NCBI GenBank assembly: GCA_024680915.1
Contig: JAILBN010000015.1
Location: forward strand, 1-64,000
DNA from: Treponemataceae bacterium
GTDB lineage: Bacteria; Spirochaetota; Spirochaetia; Treponematales; Treponemataceae
Direction: 5' to 3'
DNA: 64,000 nt
Positions 38,589-48,732 of the stretch are shown one piece after another. Numbering within the stretch: position 1 is the stretch's first letter; each line of letters begins with the position of its first letter. A program made the translations under genes and the position numbers. The notes beneath the pieces were generated by a model. It saw only the letters and a program-made list of their open reading frames with translations. It made no database searches and was not told the origin of the DNA.

Positions 38589-39971
38589 TTATAGATCCGG
38601 ATCTGCGGTACACTTGTCCAGTGCGGCGCAAATCGCTTCCTTATCCATATGACGGCCGATAAAGACAAGCTTTATCATACGGTCACCGATTTCCTCATCC
38701 CAGCTCTTGGCGGCTTCAGGATCAGCCTCCAAAACCTTCTTGATCTGTCCCTTTGGTGCGGTGGCAAGCCAGTCTCCGGAATAACCGCAGTTAATCTGCT
38801 TTCCCGCCTGCTCTATGACATAGGCGGCCTCATTATCATCAGAGAACCAGACCAGACCTTTTGCCCTGATTACAGTTGAAGGCCAGGAACTTGCGAATTC
38901 CTCAAGCTTCTCACGGACAAAGGGCCGGCGGCGCAGATACAGGAAGGTTCCTATGCCGTATTCCTCCACCTCGCCACCTTCATGATGGTGATGATGGTGG
39001 TGGTGCCCATGATGGTGACCATGCTCATGCTCATCGTGATCATCATCGTCGTCATGGTCATGATGGTGTTCGTCTTCTTCATGCTCATGCTCGTGACCAT
39101 GCTCATCGTCATTGTCGTGATGATGCTCATGCTCATCGTCGTCATGGTGGTGATGGTGTTCATGATCATGATCGTCATGGTGGTGATGCTCGTGAGCATC
39201 ATCATCGTCCTCATGATGGTGCTCAGGCTCTGCCTCCAGCTCCTCCATCTGCTTTATCCATCCGGCTGACGCATAGACCTTCTCGAAATCGAAGGCGTTG
39301 GTACCAAGAATATTGCTAAGCTCGGTGACACCCTTCTGTGTCTCTATAAGCTTTGCGGTAGGCTGAAGAGTCTTAACCACAGCCTCAACCTCTTTCAGCT
39401 GCTCCGGAGTCACAAGGTCTGTCTTATTGATAAGGACTGTATTACAGAATTCAATCTGCTGGATAAGAAGAGCCTCTATGTCCTCTTCATCAAGATCCTT
39501 CTTAAGAAGAGAATTTCCGCTTCCGAATTCAGTTACAAGACGGGCAGCATCAACTACAGTGACGATATTGTCCAGGCGGCAGACTGCCGGAATCGCACGA
39601 TCTCCGGTCGCCCCGGAAAGAGCCTCTATAGTCTGGGCAATAGGCATAGGCTCACAGATTCCGCTGGCCTCGATCAGGATATAATCAAAGCGTCCTGATC
39701 TTGCAAGACTTATAATCTGGTTCATCAAGTCAGTCTTCAGAGTACAGCAGATACAGCCGTTCTGAAGGGGAACCAGGGAATCCTTGTCCTCCTGGACGAT
39801 TCCTGCTCCTTTGGCGATCAAATCAGCATCGATGTTGACTTCACCGATATCGTTGACGATCACTGCAACTTTATAGCCTTTCTGGTTATTAAGAACATAG
39901 TTAAGAAGTGTTGTTTTACCGGCCCCCAAATAACCGGTAAGAAGTGTTACGGGGATAAGGTTCTTTTTCAT
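38589..39971 (-). CDS. COG0523/CobW-family G3E GTPase with His-rich segment
   Basis: TGYLGAGKTTLLNYVL, NGCICCTLKTDL (CxCC), long His/Asp/Glu tract. Confidence 0.93.
   Translation of the reverse strand: MKKNLIPVTLLTGYLGAGKTTLLNYVLNNQKGYKVAVIVNDIGEVNIDADLIAKGAGIVQEDKDSLVPLQNGCICCTLKTDLMNQIISLARSGRFDYILIEASGICEPMPIAQTIEALSGATGDRAIPAVCRLDNIVTVVDAARLVTEFGSGNSLLKKDLDEEDIEALLIQQIEFCNTVLINKTDLVTPEQLKEVEAVVKTLQPTAKLIETQKGVTELSNILGTNAFDFEKVYASAGWIKQMEELEAEPEHHHEDDDDAHEHHHHDDHDHEHHHHHDDDEHEHHHDNDDEHGHEHEHEEDEHHHDHDDDDDHDEHEHGHHHGHHHHHHHHEGGEVEEYGIGTFLYLRRRPFVREKLEEFASSWPSTVIRAKGLVWFSDDNEAAYVIEQAGKQINCGYSGDWLATAPKGQIKKVLEADPEAAKSWDEEIGDRMIKLVFIGRHMDKEAICAALDKCTADPDL
38976..39225. repeat. Low-complexity His/Asp/Glu-coding tract
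   Basis: Repeated atgatggtg/catgctcat-type units within the COG0523 gene. Confidence 0.85.
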
Positions 39972-40069
39972 AGTACATTTAATATAACGATTTTCTCAAA
40001 CAAGGGCAACAAATGAAAAATTATGCATTTTTATTAATTTTTTTTGTAACTTTTTTCATATACCGGGGT

Positions 40070-40168
40070 TACTTTTATGTACCTGATGAAGCATAAACAC
40101 GATACTTTTTCAGCATCCTCCTCCTCTCCTTAGTGTGTTGCCGCCGGAACTCCACCGGCGGCTTTTTT
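40070..40168 (+). ncRNA. Candidate small RNA ending in an orphan terminator
   Basis: Terminator GCCGCCGG-aactcca-CCGGCGGC-T6 with no + strand gene upstream; contains TCCTCCTCCTCTCCTT. 5' end not determined. Confidence 0.4.
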
Positions 40169-40221
40169 ATGCCACATCCCCCGGCCAGCCATAATGCCGA
40201 CCTTGCATATCAGGGAAAGCC

Positions 40222-40262
40222 AGAAAAAAAAAGCCCTGAAAGTCATAAGCTTTCAGAGCCCT
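40222..40262 (-). terminator. Rho-independent terminator of the DUF4097 operon
   Basis: Minus strand GGGCTCTGAAAGC...CTTTCAGGGCTTTTTTTTT. Confidence 0.8.
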
Positions 40263-40279
40263 TTTCAGAAAAGACAGAA

Positions 40280-41179
40280 TCAGTCTTTCTTTATTGTTAT
40301 GCTGCCTGAGATTGTTCCCGCCGTGATTTTAAGCTCCCCGTCCTTGTAGGTGTTTTTTCCGCTCTTGCTCTTCCTGTCGGAGACGAAGCCCGTGAAATCG
40401 TTGGAGGTAGTACCGGACACACTTGAATAATCAAGGGTGAAACCATCGTTCTCCGGCAGTGTGAAACGGACAGAGCCAGAGACCGCCTCAAAGGCACACT
40501 TTGAGGTAGGAACCGTAGATGTCTTTACATTTATGCTTCCAGAAACGGTCTGAACATCAACCCCGTCAAGCTTTCCGTTGATGTTTACGCTTCCGCTTAC
40601 AGCATCACAATCCACAGTCTTTGCCTCTATATCAGACAGTACGACAGAGCCGCTGACCACATCAATATCTATGTCAGCTGCTTTTATCTGCTCAATATAA
40701 ATACTGCCGCTGACACCATCAATATCTATTTCGCGGGAGGCTGCATAGCTTGAGCTGTTGAAAGAAGCCGGAACATAAACCTCAACCCTTGTTCTGTAAT
40801 TGTTTAACCAATTATTATTCCCCATATGTTTTGGTGTATGTATCTCCAGGGTGCTTCCGTTGAGCTTTGCTACAGGCCTCTTTTCCTCCGGCAGATTCGT
40901 GATAATCTTAACCTGGACTTCATCCACGGAAGCCTGGGTCATATTAAAGGAGGATGAGACCAGCTCCACATCCACATTTTTTATGGAATCAGCAGAATAG
41001 GAGGTCTCTATGATCTCTGTATCACCAGGTATAACATCCAGTCCCCTGAACATGCTGCCAATATTGAGGATATTCCATTGACTATCTGAGCCACGGAGCC
41101 CTTTGACCAGCACACCACAAAGAAGGACAGCTATCAGTATCCAGATAGCGGCTATTATATAAGAACCAGTGTGCTTCAT
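40280..41179 (-). CDS. DUF4097 protein
   Basis: VSGSVNINGKLDGVDVQTVSGSINVKTS repeats after one TM. Confidence 0.8.
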   Translation of the reverse strand: MKHTGSYIIAAIWILIAVLLCGVLVKGLRGSDSQWNILNIGSMFRGLDVIPGDTEIIETSYSADSIKNVDVELVSSSFNMTQASVDEVQVKIITNLPEEKRPVAKLNGSTLEIHTPKHMGNNNWLNNYRTRVEVYVPASFNSSSYAASREIDIDGVSGSIYIEQIKAADIDIDVVSGSVVLSDIEAKTVDCDAVSGSVNINGKLDGVDVQTVSGSINVKTSTVPTSKCAFEAVSGSVRFTLPENDGFTLDYSSVSGTTSNDFTGFVSDRKSKSGKNTYKDGELKITAGTISGSITIKKD

Positions 41180-41182
41180 CTC

Positions 41183-41797
41183 TTACCTCTTGTCCCCGGT
41201 GTTATCAAAGCGATGGGCATCCCATAAAATGCGGATGGCCCTGTCTAAGGCGGCCCCGATCAACCAGATGATCCAAGTTATATACCACTTCATTGTTGAG
41301 AAACTGATCACAAAATAGATAATGGTAACAAGAATCCAGTATATCTCCATTACCTGGCGGAACATCCTGACCGAAGGAGAAATGGTCGTACGGGGCTTCT
41401 TGTAATAGCGATCATCAGGACGGAAGCTTCTGTTTCCAGCCCCCTTCTCACCGCTTCCAGCATTCTCTCCGCTGCCATCAGTCTCGGTTGAGACCTCCCT
41501 GGTCCGGTAACCATCATCCTCTTCAGCATAAGCATAGTCATAGTCATAGCCCCCGTTGCGAGTGAACTCCAGGGGTGTACTCATCCTGGTATAAATGATA
41601 AGACCCGTGGACAAAGCCACCAAAAGCAACAGAATAATGACGCCCATAATCGGCTGAGAGAACATTACAGTACATCCGATCAAACAGATGACAGCAATAA
41701 AGTATCCCATCACAGCGATAGAGACGTTTCTTGCCCTGCGTTGCCTGTAGAACTGATTTTTCTCGTTAAACTCGTTTTCGTTCATATTTATCTCCAT
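41183..41797 (-). CDS. Membrane protein in DUF4097 operon
   Basis: Two pairs of TM segments; between two DUF4097 genes. Confidence 0.6.
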   Translation of the reverse strand: MEINMNENEFNEKNQFYRQRRARNVSIAVMGYFIAVICLIGCTVMFSQPIMGVIILLLLVALSTGLIIYTRMSTPLEFTRNGGYDYDYAYAEEDDGYRTREVSTETDGSGENAGSGEKGAGNRSFRPDDRYYKKPRTTISPSVRMFRQVMEIYWILVTIIYFVISFSTMKWYITWIIWLIGAALDRAIRILWDAHRFDNTGDKR

Positions 41798-41830
41798 TCA
41801 ATTAGTCTCAGAGGTTTACCACACCTCGCC

Positions 41831-42682
41831 TCAATTTATTCTTTTAGTCTTTTTTTCCAGTGAGATGGCACCGGTAAGGGTTTCTGCCACGATAGATATA
41901 CCTCCGTTTTTATAGGTGACGTTTCCACTACCCTTTCCCTTGAAGGCTGTAAAATCATCGGTTACTAACCCCGTAAGGGAATTATACTCAAACCTGAAAC
42001 CGCTGTTATCCGGCATTCCTATTCTGATTGCACCACTCAGGGAGCTCACAGAACAGTTTCCATAAAAAGGCTCATCCATATCAATCTCTATGGCACCGGA
42101 AGTGGTATTCACATCAAGCTTGGAAAGAGCACCCCTTATACGGACGGATCCACTGGTGGAAGAGAAATCCGCATTACTTGAGCAGACAAGCTTATCGGCC
42201 ACGATTTTTCCGCTGGTGGAAGACACTGCTGCCTCCTTCAGCTCGCATTTCTCAAGAGTTATAGAACCACTTGTGGTGTTTATCTCGCAATCCTTTCCCC
42301 ACAAAAGAGAAGCCTTCACACTGCCTGATACCGTCGATATTTTCCACTGCTCCGCGAAAAACGACTCCGGAACATAAACCTTAACTGTGCCTCGGGAACA
42401 CTCTTCTTTCCCATCTATTTTGCAGAGTAATGTAGATCCGCTGATATAACAATCGGGAAAATTCCCATTGTTTGATTCTGAAATGACAAAAATCTCATTA
42501 TTGTTCCAGAGGTTCACCTCGACAGCTGTTTTATACATATTTATATCTATGCTGTCTGCATCTGAGACAGAGAAAAGCCAGCTTTTCTCCTCATAGCCCG
42601 ATCTGCCTGTCTGGTTTGACACACAGGAAACCGAAATAAGGGCAAGCAGCAGGCTCAAAACCACTGCAGGAATATGTTTCAT
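41831..42682 (-). CDS. DUF4097 protein, predicted lipoprotein
   Basis: Lipobox-like LISVSC; TTSGSITLEKCELKEAAVSSTSGKIV repeats. Confidence 0.75.
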   Translation of the reverse strand: MKHIPAVVLSLLLALISVSCVSNQTGRSGYEEKSWLFSVSDADSIDINMYKTAVEVNLWNNNEIFVISESNNGNFPDCYISGSTLLCKIDGKEECSRGTVKVYVPESFFAEQWKISTVSGSVKASLLWGKDCEINTTSGSITLEKCELKEAAVSSTSGKIVADKLVCSSNADFSSTSGSVRIRGALSKLDVNTTSGAIEIDMDEPFYGNCSVSSLSGAIRIGMPDNSGFRFEYNSLTGLVTDDFTAFKGKGSGNVTYKNGGISIVAETLTGAISLEKKTKRIN

Positions 42683-42836
42683 ACGGATTTTCTCCTTAAT
42701 TTTTCTTGATATGATTATAAAACAATTCGGGCAGGAAAAAGTGTTACCTTTTTTTCATTATGACAGCTTCTTCCCATAAAGGGGGAATGAAAAAAAGCCT
42801 CTTGCCCTGCCAATAATAACGCTTTATACTATATCC

Positions 42837-43655
42837 ATGAATACTACGATAAAAAAAATAATATATTCAATATCTTTAATGATTTTTTTACTACTTACTT
42901 TCACAGGCTGTATGACAGTCGAGAAGAAAGAAAGTTCTGCATCGACAGAAGGAAAGACTACATCCTCACAATCCGCAAAAATAACGGATTGGTATAAAAA
43001 AAGCGACGGAGAGAAGACAGCATCTCCTGCATGGCTGGAAAATCTTGCTTTCGGTGATGGGAAATCATATCTGGCGTCAAAAAACAAGAGCGACAACTCA
43101 CAGCGCTTCATAGTGATAGCGGCAGGAGAGGCTTCTGATCTGGAAGAAGCGGAACTGGATGCGACAAATGATTTGAGCAGGGCCATGGCAACAGAAATGT
43201 ATCTGGTGCTGAGCATAGCCATGAAAGACTTTACCCAGGAGCAGAAAAAGCAGCTTTTCGAAGCCTGCATGAAAGTAGACGAACCGGTAAAAGCCACAAA
43301 AGAAGGACGCTTCTGGAGAAAGACAGAGACGACAAAGAATGGTAAGACCAGCGTAACATACGTGGACTATGAATTTTACAGTATCACACAGGAAGAATTC
43401 AAGCGACAAAGGGACGAATATCTGACCCAGATATTCCAAATGGAGATATTCGACAGACTCACCCTTTCCCAAATGATAACCCAGTACTCTAATTTCACTA
43501 CCGTCGTAGAGAAAACCTCAATCCAGGAACTTTCCCAGAGCAAGAGAAACGCTTGGAAAGCCACCATAGATGCTTGCAACATCGGGATTATCGAATGCTC
43601 TAAAAGCAGCGGGATAAATCCTGCAGTAAAGGCTCTGATTTCTGAATATCAATAA
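42837..43655 (+). CDS. Hypothetical lipoprotein upstream of ppk1
   Basis: Lipobox LTFTGC; 5 bp before ppk1. Confidence 0.65.
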   Translation: MNTTIKKIIYSISLMIFLLLTFTGCMTVEKKESSASTEGKTTSSQSAKITDWYKKSDGEKTASPAWLENLAFGDGKSYLASKNKSDNSQRFIVIAAGEASDLEEAELDATNDLSRAMATEMYLVLSIAMKDFTQEQKKQLFEACMKVDEPVKATKEGRFWRKTETTKNGKTSVTYVDYEFYSITQEEFKRQRDEYLTQIFQMEIFDRLTLSQMITQYSNFTTVVEKTSIQELSQSKRNAWKATIDACNIGIIECSKSSGINPAVKALISEYQ

Positions 43656-43660
43656 GAGAC

Positions 43661-45739
43661 ATGGAAAACAAAAGCTGTTATAAAAACAGGGAATTATCTT
43701 GGCTTCAATTCAATGAGAGAGTCTTGAATGAAGCCGGAAATCCCCGTGTTCCTCTGGCCGAACGACTGGCATTTATTTCTATATATCAAAGCAATCTCGA
43801 TGAATTCTTCATGGTAAGGGTCGGAACCCTTATGGTTCAAATGAACTCAAAGGAAGAAATCAGAGAGAACAAGACATGGATGACAAGCCGGGAACAGGTA
43901 GAGGCTATTTTAAAAAGAACGAAAGAGCTGGAGACAAAGAAAACAGAGATATATACATCCCTGATGGAGCAGCTTCATGGACAGGGACTGAGCATAATAG
44001 ATTTCAACAAGCTCTCCAAAGAAGATGCCCTTCTCCTTGAAAAATACTTTGACACTCATATAGCGCCCTTTTTATCTCCTATAATCATCGGGAAACACCA
44101 GCCCTTCCCCTTCCTGGACAACAAGGAGCTTTACGCTATAGTGCTGCTGGAGAAAGAGGCCGGGAAAAACAAAATAGGCATAGTTCCCTGCACCAATACT
44201 GTTTTCAAAAGGCTGATAGGGGTGCCATCAAGACCGGGCGCCTTCATGCTGTGCGAGGAACTGATCCTTCATTTCGTTTCTAAACTGTTCGAGCACTATA
44301 ATATAGTGCAGAAATCTGTAATGAGGGTAACAAGAAACGCTGACATAGACGAGGGCGACGTATATGACGAGGATTTGGATTACCGAGATATAATGGAGCA
44401 CCTGATAAAGCAGAGGAAACGTCTCAGTCCTGTCCGGCTTGAGCTTTCAAGGGATATAAACGATAAAACCCAAGAAAAAATAGCTTTATGTCTCGGCATT
44501 GAGAAGAATCATATAATAAGGGTAAACACCCCCCTTGATTTTTCTTTTTCCCGCCTTCTGAAAAACTATCTGGCGGATAAAACAGAGCTTTTCTACAAGT
44601 CCTACAGTCCCCGCCTTGCAGCAGGAATAAATGTGAAAGAAAGCCTTATAGACCAGATAGAACAAAGAGACATCCTGCTTTCATATCCCTTTGAGAGCAT
44701 GAAGCCTTTTATGAGGCTCCTTCACGATGCCGCCGACGATGACAGCGTGGTATCAATAAAAATAACACTATACCGGGTAGCGGACAGGAGCAAAATAATA
44801 GAGCTTCTCTCGGAGGCGGCGGAAAACGGCAAGGAGGTCATCGTCCTGGTGGAGCTCAGGGCCCGCTTCGACGAGGCCAACAACATAGAGATGTCGAAAA
44901 GGCTTGAGGAAGCCGGCTGCACGATAATCTACGGGCTGGGAAACTACAAGGTTCACTCAAAGCTCTGCCTTATAACAAGGAACACTGAAAAAGGAATCTC
45001 ATACATAACTCAGATCGGAACAGGGAATTATAACGAAGAGACTTCCCGGCTTTACACAGATTTTTCTCTTCTGACAGCCAACCAGGAGATAGGAGCAGAA
45101 GTCTCCTCCATCTTCAGATCTCTAATGATAGGTGAGACAGTAGACCATACGGAGAATCTTCTTGTCGCCCCGAAAGAGCTTCAGAATGGTATTCTAAGTC
45201 TTATGGACAAGGAGATAGAAAAAAGCTCGAGGGGAAAGCAAGGTTATATCGGAATCAAAATAAATTCTCTTACAGACAGGATACTCATAGAAAAACTGGT
45301 AGAAGCCTCCAGGGCAGGAGTAAAAATAGAGCTCATAGTACGTGGTATATGCTGCCTTATACCGGGAATCCCCGGACAAACTGACAACATAAAGGTCATC
45401 AGCATTGTGGGCCGTTACCTGGAACATTCCCGGATATATCGGTTCGGCAAAGGAAAGGACGAAAAAATATATATTGCCTCCGCAGATTTCATGACGAGGA
45501 ACACCACAAGAAGAGTAGAAGTGGCCTGTCCTGTATTTGATAAAAAGGCAAAAGAAAAGCTGCGGCATGTATTCGATATGCTTATGGCCGACACTGAAAA
45601 CGGAACGGAGCAGACCTCCGGAGGTCTTTACAAGGAACGTTCACCTGAAAAAGGTCAGGACAGACTCAACTCTCAGGAGCTGCTTTTTGAAGAAGCCTAC
45701 AAAGCAGAAGAAAAAAACAGCGCAAGCAAGGGACAATAA
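43661..45739 (+). CDS. ppk1: Polyphosphate kinase 1
   Basis: NRELSWLQFNERVLNEA, SNLDEFFMVRVG, ARFDEANNIEMSKRLEEAGC. Confidence 0.96.
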   Translation: MENKSCYKNRELSWLQFNERVLNEAGNPRVPLAERLAFISIYQSNLDEFFMVRVGTLMVQMNSKEEIRENKTWMTSREQVEAILKRTKELETKKTEIYTSLMEQLHGQGLSIIDFNKLSKEDALLLEKYFDTHIAPFLSPIIIGKHQPFPFLDNKELYAIVLLEKEAGKNKIGIVPCTNTVFKRLIGVPSRPGAFMLCEELILHFVSKLFEHYNIVQKSVMRVTRNADIDEGDVYDEDLDYRDIMEHLIKQRKRLSPVRLELSRDINDKTQEKIALCLGIEKNHIIRVNTPLDFSFSRLLKNYLADKTELFYKSYSPRLAAGINVKESLIDQIEQRDILLSYPFESMKPFMRLLHDAADDDSVVSIKITLYRVADRSKIIELLSEAAENGKEVIVLVELRARFDEANNIEMSKRLEEAGCTIIYGLGNYKVHSKLCLITRNTEKGISYITQIGTGNYNEETSRLYTDFSLLTANQEIGAEVSSIFRSLMIGETVDHTENLLVAPKELQNGILSLMDKEIEKSSRGKQGYIGIKINSLTDRILIEKLVEASRAGVKIELIVRGICCLIPGIPGQTDNIKVISIVGRYLEHSRIYRFGKGKDEKIYIASADFMTRNTTRRVEVACPVFDKKAKEKLRHVFDMLMADTENGTEQTSGGLYKERSPEKGQDRLNSQELLFEEAYKAEEKNSASKGQ

Positions 45740-45743
45740 TACA

Positions 45744-47174
45744 GTGAGAATCGCCGTATTCTGTATAAACCCTTCTCTTTTCAACAGAGAATCTTTTTTT
45801 ATCGCAAACATCCCCTCCTGGACTTCACAATGGAAGGCTGTTGCAGAAAAACATCCAGAGCTGGACATATATATAATAAGCACCCTTCCCGGCTTGTTTT
45901 TGTATGACGGACAGGAAAAAGAAGATTACGGAGCGAATCTCCATGTGAAGATAATTGAGGAAGCGTCTCCTGCGAAAGCTGCAGAGGTCATTGAGGCCAT
46001 CTCCCCTGATATAGCCCTACCTGCCTCCTCCTGGACCTTCTCCCTTGACTGGATGCCCTTGAACGATTCCCTGACTGCGGATATCCTCAGAAAAAAAGGG
46101 ATAAGGACCGTAAGCAACACCAAGGATTTTTCTCTGGCTTGCTTTGACAAGCACAGAACCCATATTCTTCTTGAAAAACTGGGATTCAGGACACCTGATT
46201 ATATCTACGTAAACCACGAGCTCTACAAGGCAGACTTGAAAAAGTGCGATGCCTCTGTCAATGTCTACCGAGAATACATACTTTCAAAAATCTCTGAGAT
46301 GACATTTCCTGTCATAATAAAGCCTGTAACAGGGCTGAGCTCCCAGGGGCTAAGGGTCGTAAAAAGCCTGGAAGAAGCCCGCAGCTTCCTTGATTCAAGA
46401 AGGAATGGCTCTGACAGGATTATAGAAGAATATATGGAAGGAATTCAGGCAGGTTTGGAAATCCACGGAGGATACGGGAGCTACCAGCTTTTTCCACCCA
46501 TGATATTCTCCGTGACTAATTTTGGAATCACAAGCCCCAGACAAAGCATTAAGGCAGGTCCATTGAGCAGCAGTAAATACAGACTTGATAATTTATATAG
46601 TGAAATGACAAGGCTTGCAGAAAGCCTGAATTTCATGGGCTGCATACAGGTGGATCTGGTTTTTACTGGGGAGGAATGGTATATCATCGAAATAAACAGC
46701 CGTCTGTCTGGAATGACCAGTGCTTATGCGGCTGCCTTCGGCACTACGGTCCCGGAAATGCTTTTACGGGACTCTGGAATCCCTATGAACAAAGAGGCTG
46801 ACAGCAGGAATACTCTTATGGACGCCAAGCTGGATCTCAAGCCCTACGGAAAAATGAAGCCTGTGATAAGCATCAAATTTCCTGTAAAAGACAGTAGGAC
46901 CTTCAAAAATGTAAAGGAGCTTCTCTACGGCGGAGAAAAGAAAGCAGCTGCCCAGGACAGAGATGAAGTGAAAAAGCATATCAGCGGCATTACATGCTTT
47001 TATGATGAAGAGGCAGAACAGGAGAGGGAGAAAGGCTACTGCGAGATTATTCTGACCGCAAGGAAAAAAACGGAGGAACTGGTTACCGTCATAAAAGAGC
47101 TAGAGTCTTTGTCAGGAAACTTTTCCGACCATATTTTCCTCAGGGAGGCAGAGAACCTTCTGGCACTTCTTTAG
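45744..47174 (+). CDS. ATP-grasp domain protein
   Basis: FPVIIKPVTGLSSQGLRVV...CIQVDLVFTGEEWYIIEINSRLSG; GTG start at 45744 rather than the longer ORF. Confidence 0.85.
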   Translation: MRIAVFCINPSLFNRESFFIANIPSWTSQWKAVAEKHPELDIYIISTLPGLFLYDGQEKEDYGANLHVKIIEEASPAKAAEVIEAISPDIALPASSWTFSLDWMPLNDSLTADILRKKGIRTVSNTKDFSLACFDKHRTHILLEKLGFRTPDYIYVNHELYKADLKKCDASVNVYREYILSKISEMTFPVIIKPVTGLSSQGLRVVKSLEEARSFLDSRRNGSDRIIEEYMEGIQAGLEIHGGYGSYQLFPPMIFSVTNFGITSPRQSIKAGPLSSSKYRLDNLYSEMTRLAESLNFMGCIQVDLVFTGEEWYIIEINSRLSGMTSAYAAAFGTTVPEMLLRDSGIPMNKEADSRNTLMDAKLDLKPYGKMKPVISIKFPVKDSRTFKNVKELLYGGEKKAAAQDRDEVKKHISGITCFYDEEAEQEREKGYCEIILTARKKTEELVTVIKELESLSGNFSDHIFLREAENLLALL

Positions 47175-47244
47175 ATCTGCCGATACAGGCTCGTATAATA
47201 CGATAGATTTGTCATAAATGACGATATGTGAGATAATATAGAAT

Positions 47245-48693
47245 ATGAAGATTCGAGCAAAAATAATCAGCATTATTATAATCCTGCTGCTTTTCATAAT
47301 AGTATTTTCCTTACATCTTGATATTTGGGGAACATCCTCTTCCATAGAAGAAAGCATAGCCCACATAATAGAGACTCACCGTATTCCATATTGCAGCATT
47401 GCTATATCCAGAAAAGGCGAAACAGAATATATCAGCGACACTTTATCAGGAGAGGAGCTTACACCTACAGCTCTTTTTCTGTCTAATACCATAACAGAAA
47501 TAATGACAGGACTCTCCCTATATCTTCTCATAGACGAAAAAAAGCTTTCTCTTGATGATAAAATCACAGATTTTTACCCATGGCTCACCTTCAATTTCGA
47601 AGGCAAGCCTACAGAAATCACTGTAAGGCAGCTTGCCTCCCATTCAAGCGGAATTCCACTGTTCGCGCAGGACTCACTTTATGGTGAGGATTACGAAGGA
47701 ATGCTTAGAGCCTCCATGAGAAGCATATCTGGATTAAACCTCCGTTTTCTTCCGGGAAGCGATTATAGAAAGACTATGTCCGACTACGCTATCCTCGCTT
47801 TCATCATCGAGAAGGTCACAGGGATGGCATGGTGCGACTATGTCACTGATAACATAATATTCCCTTTAGGACTTGAAAATACCTGCATAAAAAGTGAAGA
47901 TATCCCGCAAGACTCAAAATTGATAAGCGGCTCCCGGACATTGGCAGGAATCATTATGAATTACAATCTGCCGATGAACAGCGCAAACCTGACGGTAAGA
48001 GGGGTCAGGACATGCACAAAAGATATAATCAGTCTCATGAGCTTTCTTTCAGGCCAGACAACAGCCTCAGAGAAATTGATGAAAGCAGGAGAGCAGCTCC
48101 TTATAAAAGAAAACTGCGCCTTTTCTCCTGAGAAAACAGGCAAGGACGCTTTTTTCGGCGGGCTTGCCTTCGCCCAGGACGATAAGCTTTTCTACAGCCA
48201 TGATGAGATGGAAGAATTCAGCACGAGTATTTGGTGCAATACTGAAAAAAAAGAAAGTATAGCCGTCCAGTGCAGCGGGATGAGAGCTCCTTCTGCAAAA
48301 ATCCTTGAAAACTGCAGGAAAAAGCTCGAAGAGAAGGACGATTTTCTCTTGAGCTTTATCTCAACAGAAACCTTCGACATAATCTACTCTTTTCTTATCC
48401 TGATACTTCTCTACATACTTTTTCTCAATATAGCAGCCATAAAACAGAAAAAAAAGAAAAACTACTCTCCAGCCAGAGTCTTTCTGTCCATTGTATCTGT
48501 TATTATATATATGATAGGCTTTGTTTTATTTCCTCTCTATTTTGATATTTCATACAAGATTCTTTACTATAAGTCAGTTTTAGCCATCATAATCTTTATC
48601 GCTCTCAGCCAAGTCCTGGGCTTTATTGCGATTTACAGGATAATAACACACAAAAAAGCCAAGGAAAGGCAAAATATCAGCAGATTCTGGTGA
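47245..48693 (+). CDS. Beta-lactamase-fold membrane protein, likely catalytically dead
   Basis: Serine-hydrolase framework (LSLDDKITDFYPW, ITVRQLASHSSGIP) without SxxK; C-terminal TM segments. Confidence 0.8.
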   Translation: MKIRAKIISIIIILLLFIIVFSLHLDIWGTSSSIEESIAHIIETHRIPYCSIAISRKGETEYISDTLSGEELTPTALFLSNTITEIMTGLSLYLLIDEKKLSLDDKITDFYPWLTFNFEGKPTEITVRQLASHSSGIPLFAQDSLYGEDYEGMLRASMRSISGLNLRFLPGSDYRKTMSDYAILAFIIEKVTGMAWCDYVTDNIIFPLGLENTCIKSEDIPQDSKLISGSRTLAGIIMNYNLPMNSANLTVRGVRTCTKDIISLMSFLSGQTTASEKLMKAGEQLLIKENCAFSPEKTGKDAFFGGLAFAQDDKLFYSHDEMEEFSTSIWCNTEKKESIAVQCSGMRAPSAKILENCRKKLEEKDDFLLSFISTETFDIIYSFLILILLYILFLNIAAIKQKKKKNYSPARVFLSIVSVIIYMIGFVLFPLYFDISYKILYYKSVLAIIIFIALSQVLGFIAIYRIITHKKAKERQNISRFW

Positions 48694-48732
48694 TATAAGT
48701 TTTTGAGAAGAAAGCTTTCTTAATCAGGCCTA

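Noticed and set aside
38876-39319. His- or Met/Val-rich ORFs in other frames over the GTPase repeat
   Set aside because: Low-complexity by-products of the His-coding tract.
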